From: Brevundimonas sp.
GTDB lineage: Bacteria; Pseudomonadota; Alphaproteobacteria; Caulobacterales; Caulobacteraceae
Direction: 5' to 3'
Length of the DNA: 64,000 nt
NCBI RefSeq assembly: GCF_027487935.1
Contig: NZ_JAIYCP010000010.1
Location: forward strand, 1 to 64,000
The translations under genes were made by a program, and so were the position numbers. The notes under the pieces were generated by a model. It worked only from the letters and a program-made list of their open reading frames with translations, ran no database searches and was not told the DNA's origin. Position 1 is the stretch's first letter. Each line of letters opens with the position of its first letter. Shown piece by piece: positions 26,385-35,205 of this stretch.

Positions 26385-26996
26385 ATGCTTGTCTATATCG
26401 ACGAAAGCGGAGACGCAGGCTTCAAGGTCGACCAGGGCAGTTCCCCGGTGTTCGTCGCCGCCATGGTGATCTTCGACGACGCCGAGGACGCGGCGCTGAC
26501 GCGTGACCTGATCAAGGGATCCGCCGCCCGCCAGTTGCACAGGGGCGAGTTCAAATTCAGCAAGAGCCGGGACGAGGTGCGGGACCGCTTCTTCCGCTCG
26601 GTCGCCGCTGCGCCCTTCCGTGTCCGTGCCATCGTGGTCGAGAAGGCGGTGATCCGCTCCGCCCATCTGCAGACCGACAAGGAGAGCTTCTACGAATTCT
26701 TCGTCAAACAGATGCTGCGGCATGACAACGGCCGCCTGGACAACGCCAAGGTCATCATCGACGGTTCCGGCGACCGGGACTTCCGACAGAAGCTGTCGAC
26801 GGCCATTCGCCGCAAGGTGCGCGAGGGCGCCGTGCGGGATTGCCGGTTCTCGGATTCAAGGACCGACCCGCTGATCCAGCTGGCCGACATGTGCGCCGGG
26901 GCGATCGCGCGGTCTTTTCGCGCCGACCGCCGGGACGCCCATCGCTGGCGCGACATGCTGCGCCCGCGCATCGACGACGTTTGGCGGTTTCAATGA
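26385..26996 (+). CDS. DUF3800 domain protein
   Basis: 203 residues, soluble. Starts MLVYIDESGDAGF, the hallmark YIDESG of DUF3800. Further acidic residues in family positions are D126 (IIDGSGD) and D168 (DPLIQLADMCAGAIARSF). The pattern of Asp/Glu on early and late strands suggests an RNase H-like nuclease fold; catalytic activity of the family is not established. DUF3800 genes are often found in variable, mobile or defence-associated regions. It lies between two copies of a repeat and about 1.5 kb from a KAP NTPase. Confidence 0.85.
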   Translation: MLVYIDESGDAGFKVDQGSSPVFVAAMVIFDDAEDAALTRDLIKGSAARQLHRGEFKFSKSRDEVRDRFFRSVAAAPFRVRAIVVEKAVIRSAHLQTDKESFYEFFVKQMLRHDNGRLDNAKVIIDGSGDRDFRQKLSTAIRRKVREGAVRDCRFSDSRTDPLIQLADMCAGAIARSFRADRRDAHRWRDMLRPRIDDVWRFQ

Positions 26997-27320
26997 CTGA
27001 AGGGGTGCCTTCCCGGCCCCTAGTCCCGGCGGAACCGGGACACGCACGCCATACGGCGACAGTTCGGGACGCGGGAAGGACTTTGCCTGCTCAATATGAG
27101 TCGTATCGGTGAAAATTTCAACAAGGGGGCTGGTTTTTCACCGGAGCAGTCACCGGACCGGAACCGACCATTTTCCCGGCTCCGGCAAGATGGTCGCGAT
27201 CATTGCGGTGGCCTCACCGAAATGATCGGTGAGGACCCTGTCGTCAGCCTCACCAAATTGGTCCACCCGCGCTCAAGCAGCGAGCGATAAGACCCTCGCG
27301 CCCCGTCATCCCTGCGAACG
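26997..27320. other. gap after the DUF3800 gene
   Basis: Less GC-rich than its surroundings between about 27085 and 27290. Contains several TCACCG/CGGTGA motifs, including the hairpin CTCACCGA-AATGA-TCGGTGAG at about 27211-27231. A 64-codon open frame (27096-27290) has no ribosome binding site and is not called. Confidence 0.35.
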
Positions 27321-27448
27321 CTTGTCATCCCCGCGAAAGCGGGGACGCGCCACGACCTGCCGCCGGATGGGCTGCCCGGGCCGGGTCACCTTCTGGGTGC
27401 GGCCGCATGGGGCGAGCGGGGATGTGGCGATGACGTGAGGGGGGCTTG
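27321..27448. repeat. REP-like palindrome fused to direct repeat copy A
   Basis: 27349-27448 matches 28331-28430 in the same orientation over 100 bases with six mismatches, the last ~55 bases being identical. The unit contains the perfect palindrome TGCGGCCGCA and inverted CGCCAC/GTGGCG ends. The two copies flank the lipoprotein gene. Confidence 0.9.
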
Positions 27449-27546
27449 GAACGGTGATAGAAAAGCATTGCTCGACACCACTCGGGATTGAGGCCATGTC
27501 ATTCTGAGGTCCGGTGAGTTCCCGACCATGGAGGGGGCTCCCCAGA

Positions 27547-28269
27547 ATGAAACACGCTGTTGCAGCGGCCGTTTGCGCCGCCATGTCCGTATCTGCCTGC
27601 GCGTCGACCTATACGTCCACGCCACGCCCGACCGCCGGTCAATCGATCCGCTATATTCAGGGGGTCGCCACGACCCAGGCAGAGGGCCGCAATGCCACGG
27701 TGCAGGTCACCTCGTTTGGCCCGAATGACAAGGGCCGGCTGATCTTCGCCGTAGCGGTGTTCAATCGCGGCGAGGCCGCCATGAATTTCGGCGTGGAGAA
27801 CATCTCCGTCTCCGCGCTCGGTGCTCCCGTTCGTGTCTTCACCTATGCCGAGCTTGAGCGGATGGCCAAGAACGACGCGACCACTGCGCTCGTGCTGACA
27901 GCGCTGGCCGGCGGCGCCGCTGCCGCTGCTGCCTCTTCGGGACCGACCTATCGCAGCACGACCGTGACGCCCTACGGCACCTACAGCACCGTCGCGACGA
28001 ACTATGCCGCACAGGCTGTCGCCAGCTCGGTCGCGGTGGCCAGCACGGCCAACCAGATGAACAACATCAGCGCCAATCTGGACAGCACCCTGTCCTCGCT
28101 GAGCGGCAGCGTGTTGCAGACCACGACCATCGACCCGGAAACCTCGTTCGGTGGGCAGGTAATCTCAGATCGGGTCGCCTTCCCAGAAGCCGGTGCCCTT
28201 CCCACCAACTTCATCGTGGTCGTGGGCGACGAGACATTCGACTTCGCCTTCGACATCGCCAAGGACTAG
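27547..28269 (+). CDS. hypothetical lipoprotein between direct repeats
   Basis: 240 residues. Lipoprotein signal (MKHAVAAAVCAAMSVSAC, lipobox VSAC). The mature domain begins IQGVATTQAEGRNATVQVT and has an Ig-like beta pattern (LIFAVAVFNRGEAAMNFGVE), then an Ala/Ser/Thr-rich low-complexity middle (ALAGGAAAAAASSGPTYRST), and ends VVVGDETFDFAFDIAKD. Start at 27547; three upstream codons to an in-frame alternative are not needed. No known function. Flanked by two 100-bp direct repeats, so gene and repeats may have moved together. Confidence 0.75.
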   Translation: MKHAVAAAVCAAMSVSACASTYTSTPRPTAGQSIRYIQGVATTQAEGRNATVQVTSFGPNDKGRLIFAVAVFNRGEAAMNFGVENISVSALGAPVRVFTYAELERMAKNDATTALVLTALAGGAAAAAASSGPTYRSTTVTPYGTYSTVATNYAAQAVASSVAVASTANQMNNISANLDSTLSSLSGSVLQTTTIDPETSFGGQVISDRVAFPEAGALPTNFIVVVGDETFDFAFDIAKD

Positions 28270-28286
28270 CGACCGATCGGCTGACT

Positions 28287-28311
28287 CCCGGGCCCGCGAA
28301 CGCGGCCCGGG
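28287..28311. terminator. possible terminator hairpin after the lipoprotein gene
   Basis: CCCGGGCC and GGCCCGGG pair around a short loop 18 bases after the stop codon. The following CTTCGTCCT lacks a real T-run, so termination strength is doubtful. Confidence 0.4.
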
Positions 28312-28330
28312 CTTCGTCCTGTGTGGCCTC

Positions 28331-28430
28331 GCCACGACCTGCCGGAGAATGGGCTGCCTGGGGCGGGTCATCTTCTGGGTGCGGCCGCATGGGGCGAGCG
28401 GGGATGTGGCGATGACGTGAGGGGGGCTTG
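28331..28430. repeat. direct repeat copy B (100 bp)
   Basis: Second copy of the 27349-27448 repeat, same orientation, six mismatches, about 980 bases away. It ends 34 bases before the stop of the KAP NTPase gene, close to the point where base composition drops. Confidence 0.9.
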
Positions 28431-28464
28431 ACCGCGCCTCACAAACTAAACACCAGAGCTCATC

Positions 28465-29949
28465 TTATTCCGAGCCGTTAGAAAAACGAGCCACTCTTTG
28501 CAGTAAATCTTCATAGTTTCTAGGCAAAGCGAGCGCATTACTATTGATATCTATATTTTGTTGTATTTTAAGCAAAACCAACGAAATTTTGTCGTTAGCA
28601 TTTGCGGAATTAACGAGATCTCTTTGGCTCAATCCAACTTTACCAGACAAATCAAGAAAGGCAGACTCCATGCTAACGGTTGAAAGAGTCTGATTGTTCC
28701 AATCCTCAAACGCGTAATTCCACGAGGGTGCAGTCTCGATTTTTGGAGTCTGGCCAAATTTCATTCCCTTGACCTTCCTGATTATCATGGGAAGTAGGTA
28801 TGGCATCAGTAGTTCGCTGTCTTTTGTTACAGCGACGCAGGTTTGAATTATATCCATGATGGAAAACGCATCACGAGCAGTCATGCCGTAAGCACGCATG
28901 TATCTCGCTATCATTTCACTTGCTGGAAGAATTTCGAGAGTACGATCGGTCTTGGCAACCGCCGGGAATATCAGTCGACTTTCTGAGATTGCATGCTGAT
29001 TAAGCAAATGCCTTACGAGCGGTTCCAAATCGGGAAATCTTAGGCTATACTGTCGATTAACAAACCGACGTAGGTATCCTTGACCGTCAAAATCAGGACC
29101 ATAAGCGCCAGATACAGATCGGCTCAATTGTTCAGAGTGCATTCCAAGGACGAATACGATACCCGTAACATCAAATAGATGCTTCGTTTCTTCAAGTAAT
29201 TTGATCGCATAAGTAGGTCTACACCGGTCAAGCTCATCAATGATTACGACCACTGGTGTTGCTATGTCCCCGACGGGTAGAGCCTCTACCAAATCGCTCA
29301 AGCTCTTCTTCAACTCGGTGATCGCTAGCTGTCCGGCCTCGAAAGTGGCAATTCTTTCAGCCATAAGTTCGCCAGCTTTCCGTTTGGAGACGGCATCTAC
29401 GGCGTCGTCTGCCGCACCTTTCCCAGCATCCTTGAGGGCGTCATCGAGTGCGGCGTCTTTGGCTTCCGGCAAATCACCTAAGGCCGCGTCTGCAAGGTCC
29501 ACAGCGGCCGATGTGATAACGAGCCCAAGCCCCTTCTTCAGAAGTCCCTTAGCGACGATCTTGGCGACTTCGCCTGTTTTTGATGCGACGGCTTTCCACT
29601 GTTGTTCTAGTTTGGGCTCCTTTCTCACCAAAGGCGCGATAGCCTTTTTGAGCGTCGCCGTAATCGCGGTCAGTGGCTCGTTTGCCAAATCGTCTGACCA
29701 TGCATCAACAAATGCGACTGGATGAGTAAGTTCTAGATGCTCGGCCAAACGGCGTAGAAAATAGCTCTTCCCTATGCCGTAGTCGGCATCAACCGAGATA
29801 GTGTAGCCTCTGCAATCTTCGCGCAGAGAGGGGCGACTTCCGACGCTTTCGATGTAGTCAATCAGCAACTCGGCATCACCACGTCGGCCAAAGAGATCGC
29901 CTTCCCAAATTTGATCTGGAGTTTTGGCTGGAGGATTCGGATGGTTCAT
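28465..29949 (-). CDS. KAP-family P-loop NTPase
   Basis: 494 residues from MNHPNPPAKTPDQIWEG. Walker A is ADYGIGKS (55-62) and Walker B is VVVIIDELDRC (233-243), the DELDRC form typical of KAP NTPases. A weakly hydrophobic Ala/Leu-rich segment (about 137-160) sits between them, where many KAP proteins carry membrane helices. A helical C-terminal half follows (YLRRFVNRQYSLRFPDLEPL, about 335-355). The family includes phage-exclusion protein PifA and membrane-complex organisers. GC content is far below the neighbours (roughly half G+C), indicating horizontal acquisition. The start is uncertain because no clear Shine-Dalgarno precedes it. No partner gene is adjacent. Confidence 0.85.
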   Translation of the reverse strand: MNHPNPPAKTPDQIWEGDLFGRRGDAELLIDYIESVGSRPSLREDCRGYTISVDADYGIGKSYFLRRLAEHLELTHPVAFVDAWSDDLANEPLTAITATLKKAIAPLVRKEPKLEQQWKAVASKTGEVAKIVAKGLLKKGLGLVITSAAVDLADAALGDLPEAKDAALDDALKDAGKGAADDAVDAVSKRKAGELMAERIATFEAGQLAITELKKSLSDLVEALPVGDIATPVVVIIDELDRCRPTYAIKLLEETKHLFDVTGIVFVLGMHSEQLSRSVSGAYGPDFDGQGYLRRFVNRQYSLRFPDLEPLVRHLLNQHAISESRLIFPAVAKTDRTLEILPASEMIARYMRAYGMTARDAFSIMDIIQTCVAVTKDSELLMPYLLPMIIRKVKGMKFGQTPKIETAPSWNYAFEDWNNQTLSTVSMESAFLDLSGKVGLSQRDLVNSANANDKISLVLLKIQQNIDINSNALALPRNYEDLLQRVARFSNGSE

Positions 29950-30052
29950 TCGGTCAGGTTGGCATCCTTGAAGCCGATTATCCACCACTGCGTGTAGTAG
30001 TTTGCTGCACCACAAGGGATTTTGGCCGAGGCTCTTGACACCCCCCCTCAGA

Positions 30053-32992
30053 TCAGTGCGCCTCATCCCAGTTCCCCGCCGCCCGCGCCTCCACCACCAG
30101 CGGCACCGTCAGGGCCACGGCCGGTTCCGCGGCCCCCTCCATCGTCCGCTTGATCACCGCAATCGCGCGGTCGGCCTCGGCTTCCGGAGCCTCGAAGACC
30201 AGTTCGTCGTGGACCTGGAGCAGCATCCTTGTTGCCCCATCCTCCCTGACCAGCCCGGCGTCCGTCAGCGCGCCCGGCATCCGCATCATGGCGCGGCGGA
30301 TGATGTCGGCGGCGGCGCCCTGGATGGGGGCGTTGATGGCGGCGCGTTCGCCGAACTGGCGCTCGGCGCCGGACCTGGAATGGATGGCGGGGATGTGGAT
30401 GCGGCGGCCGAAGACGGTGCTGACCATGCCGGTCTCGCGCACCTGGGCCTTGGTGGCGTCCATATAGGTGCGGATGCCGGGGAAGCGTTCGAAATAGGTC
30501 TTGATATAGTCGCCGGCCTCGCCCTGGCCGATGTTCAGCTGGGCGGCGAGGCCGAAGGCGCTGATGCCGTAGACGATGCCGAAATTGATCGCCTTGGCGC
30601 GGCGGCGGGTCTCGGGGTCCATCTGGTCGACGGGGACGCCGAACATCTCGCTGGCCGTGGCGGTGTGGATGTCGATGCCGGCGGCGAAGGCGCGCTTGAG
30701 CTCGGGGATGTCGCCGATATGGGCCAGCAGGCGCAGCTCGATCTGGCTGTAGTCGGCGCTGATCAGCACATGGCCGGGGGCGGCGATGAAGGCCTGGCGG
30801 ATCTGGCGGCCGGTCTCGGTGCGGATCGGGATGTTCTGGAGGTTGGGGTCGGAGGAGGCGAGGCGGCCGGTGGTGGCGGCGGCGAGCTGATAGGAGGTGT
30901 GGACGCGGTCGGTGGCGGGGTCGAGCGCCTCGATCAGGGCGTCGGTATAGGTGCCCTTGAGCTTGGCCAGCTGGCGCCAGTCGAGCAGGACGCGGGGCAG
31001 GTCGTGGGTGGGGGCGAGGGTCTCCAGGGTGGCGGCGCCGGTTTCCCACTGGCCGGATGCGGTCTTCTTGCCGCCGGGCAGGTTGAGCTCGCCGAACAGG
31101 ATGTCGCCGATCTGTTTGGGGCTGCCGATGTTGAAGGGGCGGCCGGCGATCTGATGGGCCTGGGCCTCCAGCTCGGCCATGCGCAGGCCGAACTCGGACG
31201 ACAGGCGCTTGAGGCGGTCGGGGTCGACGCGGATGCCGGCCTGTTCCATGGCGGCGAGGACGGCGGGCATGCCGCGCTCCAGCGTCTCATAGACGGTCAT
31301 AAGGCGGTCCCCGGCCAGGCGCGGCTTGAGGATGTGCCAGAGGCGCAGGGTGACGTCGGCATCCTCGGCGGCATAGGCGGTGGCCGGTTTCAGGGCGACG
31401 TGTTTGAAGCTCTTCTGCGCCTTGCCGGTGCCCGCGACCGCCTTGAACGGAATGGGGTCGTGGCCGAGGTGGAGGCGGGACAGCTCGTCCATGCCGTGGC
31501 CGTGCAGCCCGCCCTCCAGCACGTAGGAGATCAGCATGGTGTCGTCGATCGGGGCCACGCGGATGCCGCGCCGGGCCATGACGGCGAGGTCGTATTTGCC
31601 GTTCTGGGTGACCTTGAGGACGGCGGGGTCTTCCAGCAGGGGTTTGAGCCGGGCCAGCGCCGTGGCCTTGTCGATCTGGATCAGGGGCTCGCGGGTGTCG
31701 GCCTCGCCGCCGAAATCGAGGCCGCCGGCGCCGGCCAGGGGCTCGGCCTCATGGGCCAGGGGGATGTAGCAGGCGTCATTGGGGCCGATGGCCAGGGAGA
31801 TGCCGCACAGGCCGGCGTGGGTGGCGCTGAGGGCGTCGGTCTCGGTGTCGAAGCCGATGACGCCGGCCGCCGTGGCGCGGGCGATGAAGGCGTCGAGGTC
31901 TTCGAGGGTCTGGATACAGCGGTAGGCCTCGGTGTCGAAGCCCGGATCGCCAATGGGCGCCACGGCCGGGCCCTCGACGACCTGGCCGTAGCGGGGGGTG
32001 GCGACGGGCGCGCCAAGGGGGGCTGAGGGGGCTTTCGGTCGGGCGACGAAGGCGGTGCCGTTGGTGGCCGGGGCCTTGCCGTCGCCGACCCGGGCCCGCA
32101 GGGAGCGGAACTCCATCCGGTCGAGGAAATCGGCCAGGGCCTCCGGGTCGGGGTCGCGGACGGCGAAGTCGGAGATGGGTTCGGGCGCGGGGGCCTCGCA
32201 GTCGAGGGTGACGAGGCGGCGCGACAGGCGGATCTGGTCGGCGAATTCGATCAGGGTCTCGCGGCGTTTGGGCTGTTTGATCTCATGGGCGCGGGCCAGC
32301 AGGGTGTCGAGGTCGCCATATTCCTCGATCAGCTGGGCGGCGGTCTTGGGACCGATGCCGGGGGCGCCGGGGACGTTGTCGGTGCTGTCGCCGATCAGGG
32401 CCTGGACCTCGACGACCTTGTCGGGGGTGACGCCGAATTTCTCGAACACGGCCTCTTCGGCGAGGCGGCGCTCCTTCATCGGGTCCCACATGACGACCGA
32501 GGGGCCGATCAGCTGCATCAGGTCCTTGTCGGAGGAGACGATGACCGCCTCGCCGCCGGCGTCGCGGGCGCGGCAGGCATAGGTGGCGATCAGGTCGTCG
32601 GCCTCCCAGCCGGCCAGTTCGACACCGTGGATCCCGAAGGCGGCGGTGGCCTCGCGGACCAGGGGGAACTGGGGGATCAGATCCTCGGGCGTGGCCGAGC
32701 GGTTGGCCTTGTAGAGGTCGTACATCTCATTGCGGAAGGTCTTGTCCGAATGGTCGAAGACGGCGACCAGATGGGTCGGGCCGTCCTCGCCCTTCATGTC
32801 GCGAATGAGCTTCCACAGCATGTTGCAATAGCCCTGGACGGCGCCGACGGGCAGGCCGTCGGACTTGCGCGTCAGGGGCGGCAGGGCGTGGTAGGCGCGG
32901 AAGATATAGGCCGAGGCGTCGATCATCCACAGCCGGACGGGGGCACCGTCGGGGGCGGCGGGCGTGGCGGAATCGGGGGCTGTCTCGGTCAT
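30053..32992 (-). CDS. polA: DNA polymerase I
   Basis: 979 residues. N-terminal 5' nuclease domain (about 20-310; AVFDHSDKTFRNEMYDLYKA and GDSTDNVPGAPGIGPKTAAQ), 3'-5' exonuclease with the intact Asp/Glu motif GFDTETDALS near residue 385, and a C-terminal polymerase domain with motif A (ISADYSQIELRLLAHI), motif B (RRRAKAINFGIVYGISAFGL) and motif C (LLQVHDELVFEAPE). Proofreading should therefore be active. Functions in Okazaki fragment processing and excision repair. Single-gene unit; the KAP gene begins about 100 bases downstream. Confidence 0.98.
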   Translation of the reverse strand: MTETAPDSATPAAPDGAPVRLWMIDASAYIFRAYHALPPLTRKSDGLPVGAVQGYCNMLWKLIRDMKGEDGPTHLVAVFDHSDKTFRNEMYDLYKANRSATPEDLIPQFPLVREATAAFGIHGVELAGWEADDLIATYACRARDAGGEAVIVSSDKDLMQLIGPSVVMWDPMKERRLAEEAVFEKFGVTPDKVVEVQALIGDSTDNVPGAPGIGPKTAAQLIEEYGDLDTLLARAHEIKQPKRRETLIEFADQIRLSRRLVTLDCEAPAPEPISDFAVRDPDPEALADFLDRMEFRSLRARVGDGKAPATNGTAFVARPKAPSAPLGAPVATPRYGQVVEGPAVAPIGDPGFDTEAYRCIQTLEDLDAFIARATAAGVIGFDTETDALSATHAGLCGISLAIGPNDACYIPLAHEAEPLAGAGGLDFGGEADTREPLIQIDKATALARLKPLLEDPAVLKVTQNGKYDLAVMARRGIRVAPIDDTMLISYVLEGGLHGHGMDELSRLHLGHDPIPFKAVAGTGKAQKSFKHVALKPATAYAAEDADVTLRLWHILKPRLAGDRLMTVYETLERGMPAVLAAMEQAGIRVDPDRLKRLSSEFGLRMAELEAQAHQIAGRPFNIGSPKQIGDILFGELNLPGGKKTASGQWETGAATLETLAPTHDLPRVLLDWRQLAKLKGTYTDALIEALDPATDRVHTSYQLAAATTGRLASSDPNLQNIPIRTETGRQIRQAFIAAPGHVLISADYSQIELRLLAHIGDIPELKRAFAAGIDIHTATASEMFGVPVDQMDPETRRRAKAINFGIVYGISAFGLAAQLNIGQGEAGDYIKTYFERFPGIRTYMDATKAQVRETGMVSTVFGRRIHIPAIHSRSGAERQFGERAAINAPIQGAAADIIRRAMMRMPGALTDAGLVREDGATRMLLQVHDELVFEAPEAEADRAIAVIKRTMEGAAEPAVALTVPLVVEARAAGNWDEAH

Positions 32993-33037
32993 CGGGCGAG
33001 CATAGGGGGGTGGACCGCCGCCGTCACCGGCTGAGCG

Positions 33038-33463
33038 TCAGTAGAACGAGGTCACCGGACAGGGCTCAACGAGCCGCCATTGCCCTCCTTCGCGCCGAAG
33101 CCGGCAGGACCGCCCCCAGCTATGGATTCCGTTCCAGTACAAGACCTTGACCTGCCGCTGATCGCCCAAGCCCCAGGGGCGGTCGAACCTGACAAGTGGC
33201 GTCAAGGCTTCGATTTCCTGCAAGGCCAGCACTTCAACCTCAAGGCCGAGCGAAGGCCAATCACACCGCGGGACATAGCCGGCCCGGTCTATCGGCATGG
33301 GCCGGTCAATGCCGAACTCGTACTGTGCCTTCGCGACCTCGGCGATCAGAATGCAGTTGAGCGGCTGTGACGGTGCCCCAACCGGCAAGGGCTCCGAAGG
33401 CGAGGTCGCGCAGGACGAAAGTGCCAGTGTAACGCCCAATGCAGCGATGACTGACCTTCTCAT
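33038..33463 (-). CDS. hypothetical lipoprotein
   Basis: 141 residues with lipoprotein signal MRRSVIAALGVTLALSSC (lipobox LSSC) and a mature domain with scattered Cys and Trp (YVPRCDWPSLGLEVEVL; GIHSWGRSCRLRREGGQW). Many Caulobacterales carry similar small lipoproteins; function unknown. Located between the ThDP enzyme gene and polA, all on the same strand, with only seven bases to the former. Confidence 0.7.
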   Translation of the reverse strand: MRRSVIAALGVTLALSSCATSPSEPLPVGAPSQPLNCILIAEVAKAQYEFGIDRPMPIDRAGYVPRCDWPSLGLEVEVLALQEIEALTPLVRFDRPWGLGDQRQVKVLYWNGIHSWGRSCRLRREGGQWRLVEPCPVTSFY

Positions 33464-33470
33464 CGCTGGC

Positions 33471-35132
33471 CTACCCGCCCCTGAGGCCGGTGATCGTCCG
33501 GCCGGGGGCGATGTCCTCGGCCGAGGTGATCAGGTGGACGAGGGCGGGGCGGCCGGCGCTGCGGGCGGCCTTGAGGGCGGCGGGGAAGTCGGCGGTGGTC
33601 TCGCAGCGGATGCCGAAGGCCCCGAAGGCCTCGGCATATTTGACGAAGTCGGGGTTCACCAGGTCGGTGGCCATGACCCGCTCAGCACCCGGATAGTGGC
33701 CTTCCTGGTGCATGCGAATGGTACCGTAGGTGCCGTTGTCGACGACCACGACCACGACATTTATGCCGTACTGGACCGCCGTGGCGATCTCCTGGCCGGT
33801 CATGAGGTAGTCGCCGTCGCCGGCGATGCAGATGACGTCGCGCTCGGGGTGGACCGACTTGGCGGCGATGGCGGCCGGATAGCCATAGCCCATGGCACCG
33901 GAGGTGGGGGCCAGCTGGGTGCGCCGGGCGCGGTGGCGGTGGAAGCGGTGCAGCCAGGCGGCGAAATTGCCGGCCCCGTTGGTGAGGATGGCGTCGGCGG
34001 GCAGGACCTCGGCCAGATGGCGGATGACCTCGCTCATATTGACCGCACCGGTGACGGTGACGGGCTGGATGAAGGCGCGGTAGTCGGCGTGAGCGGTGGC
34101 GGCCTCGGCGGTCCAGTCGCGGCCGGGATCGATGCCGGCGAGCGCCATTGCGGCGAGCGAGCAGTCGGCGGCGGCGCCCATCAGGGTCGGCCAGACGCGG
34201 CCCAGTTCCTCGGGCCCGGGGTGGATGTGGATCAGGACCTCGGCGGTCCGCGCCCGGGTCAGCAGGGTGTAGCCGAGGGTCGGATTCTCGCCCAGCCGGG
34301 CGCCGATGGTCAGGATCAGGTCGGCGTCCTTGACCCGCTGGACCAGTTTCGGGTTCGGCCCGAGGCCGAGGTCGCCGGCATAGTTGGGGCGGTCGTTGGA
34401 GATCAGGTCCTTGCGGCGGAACGACAGGGCGACCGGCAGGCCGATGCGCTCGGCCCAGTCGCCGATGGCGGTGGTGGCGGCGTCGGTCCAGCCGGAGCCG
34501 CCGAGCACCAGAAGCGGGCGTTCGGCCTTCGACAGGCGCGCGCGCACCTGTTCGACAAAGGCCGGGTCCAGTGCGGCCTTCGCCGGGGTCACCGGCCGGA
34601 TCGGGGCCGGGCCGCCGTCGGCGTGGAGGATGTCCTCGGGCAGGGCGATGACCACGGGCCCCATCCGGCCCTGCAGGGCGGTGGCGAAGGCGCGCTCGAC
34701 CACCTCGACGGTGCGTTCCGGGCTCTCCAGCTCGGTGGCCCATTTGGCCAGGCCGCCGAAGACCTCGCGATAGTCGACCTCCTGGAAGGCGCCGCGGCCG
34801 CGGTCGGTCAGGGCGATCTGGCCGACGAACAGGATCATCGGGGTGGAGTCCTGATGCGCCGTATGCACGCCGATGGCGGCATGGGTCGCGCCGGGGCCGC
34901 GGGTGACCATGCAGACGCCGGGCTTGCCGGTGAGTTTCCCGTAAGCCTCGGCCATATTGGCGGCGCCGGCCTCATGGCGGCAGGCGATGACCTGGATCCT
35001 GTCGCGCACATCGGCGAGGGCATCGAGGACGGCGAGATAGCTCTCGCCCGGGACGCAGAAGACGCGGTCGATGCCGTTCATGACGAGGGTGTCGACGATG
35101 CGGCGGGCGGCGGTGTTGGCGGGCTGGCTCAT
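33471..35132 (-). CDS. thiamine diphosphate-dependent enzyme (acetolactate synthase-like)
   Basis: 553 residues with the three-domain POX/AHAS layout: N-terminal pyrimidine domain with the catalytic Glu in CRHEAGAANMAEAYGKLTG (about 52), central domain, and C-terminal PP domain with the Mg/ThDP motif AGDGDYLMTGQEIATAV ending in VVDNGTYG. Such enzymes decarboxylate 2-oxo acids; candidates are acetolactate synthase, benzoylformate or sulfopyruvate-type decarboxylases. No small regulatory AHAS subunit is adjacent, so a role in branched-chain synthesis is not assured. Cytosolic. Confidence 0.88.
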   Translation of the reverse strand: MSQPANTAARRIVDTLVMNGIDRVFCVPGESYLAVLDALADVRDRIQVIACRHEAGAANMAEAYGKLTGKPGVCMVTRGPGATHAAIGVHTAHQDSTPMILFVGQIALTDRGRGAFQEVDYREVFGGLAKWATELESPERTVEVVERAFATALQGRMGPVVIALPEDILHADGGPAPIRPVTPAKAALDPAFVEQVRARLSKAERPLLVLGGSGWTDAATTAIGDWAERIGLPVALSFRRKDLISNDRPNYAGDLGLGPNPKLVQRVKDADLILTIGARLGENPTLGYTLLTRARTAEVLIHIHPGPEELGRVWPTLMGAAADCSLAAMALAGIDPGRDWTAEAATAHADYRAFIQPVTVTGAVNMSEVIRHLAEVLPADAILTNGAGNFAAWLHRFHRHRARRTQLAPTSGAMGYGYPAAIAAKSVHPERDVICIAGDGDYLMTGQEIATAVQYGINVVVVVVDNGTYGTIRMHQEGHYPGAERVMATDLVNPDFVKYAEAFGAFGIRCETTADFPAALKAARSAGRPALVHLITSAEDIAPGRTITGLRGG

Positions 35133-35205
35133 GAGGCGGGGGTTAGCAGATCAGACCCCGGCTTGGCCATGCGGGGGCTGTCGTGCCCGCTTTTCGGCGA
35201 CAGCT

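Noticed and set aside
26385-26996. Toxin-antitoxin pair with the 65-residue protein upstream
   Set aside because: The genes are ~140 bases apart with a repeat between, and the small protein shows no antitoxin features.
27096-27290. 64-codon frame after the DUF3800 gene
   Set aside because: No Shine-Dalgarno, no recognisable content and it ends in repeat DNA; left as uncalled.
27349-28430. attL/attR of an integrative element
   Set aside because: No integrase or tRNA target lies between or beside the repeats, and the interval holds a single gene; REP-like palindromes within the unit fit a repeat family better.
30002-32026. 674-codon plus-strand open frame inside polA
   Set aside because: Exact antisense shadow of a gene with all DNA polymerase I motifs; its translation is Gly/Ala/Asp-rich without domains.
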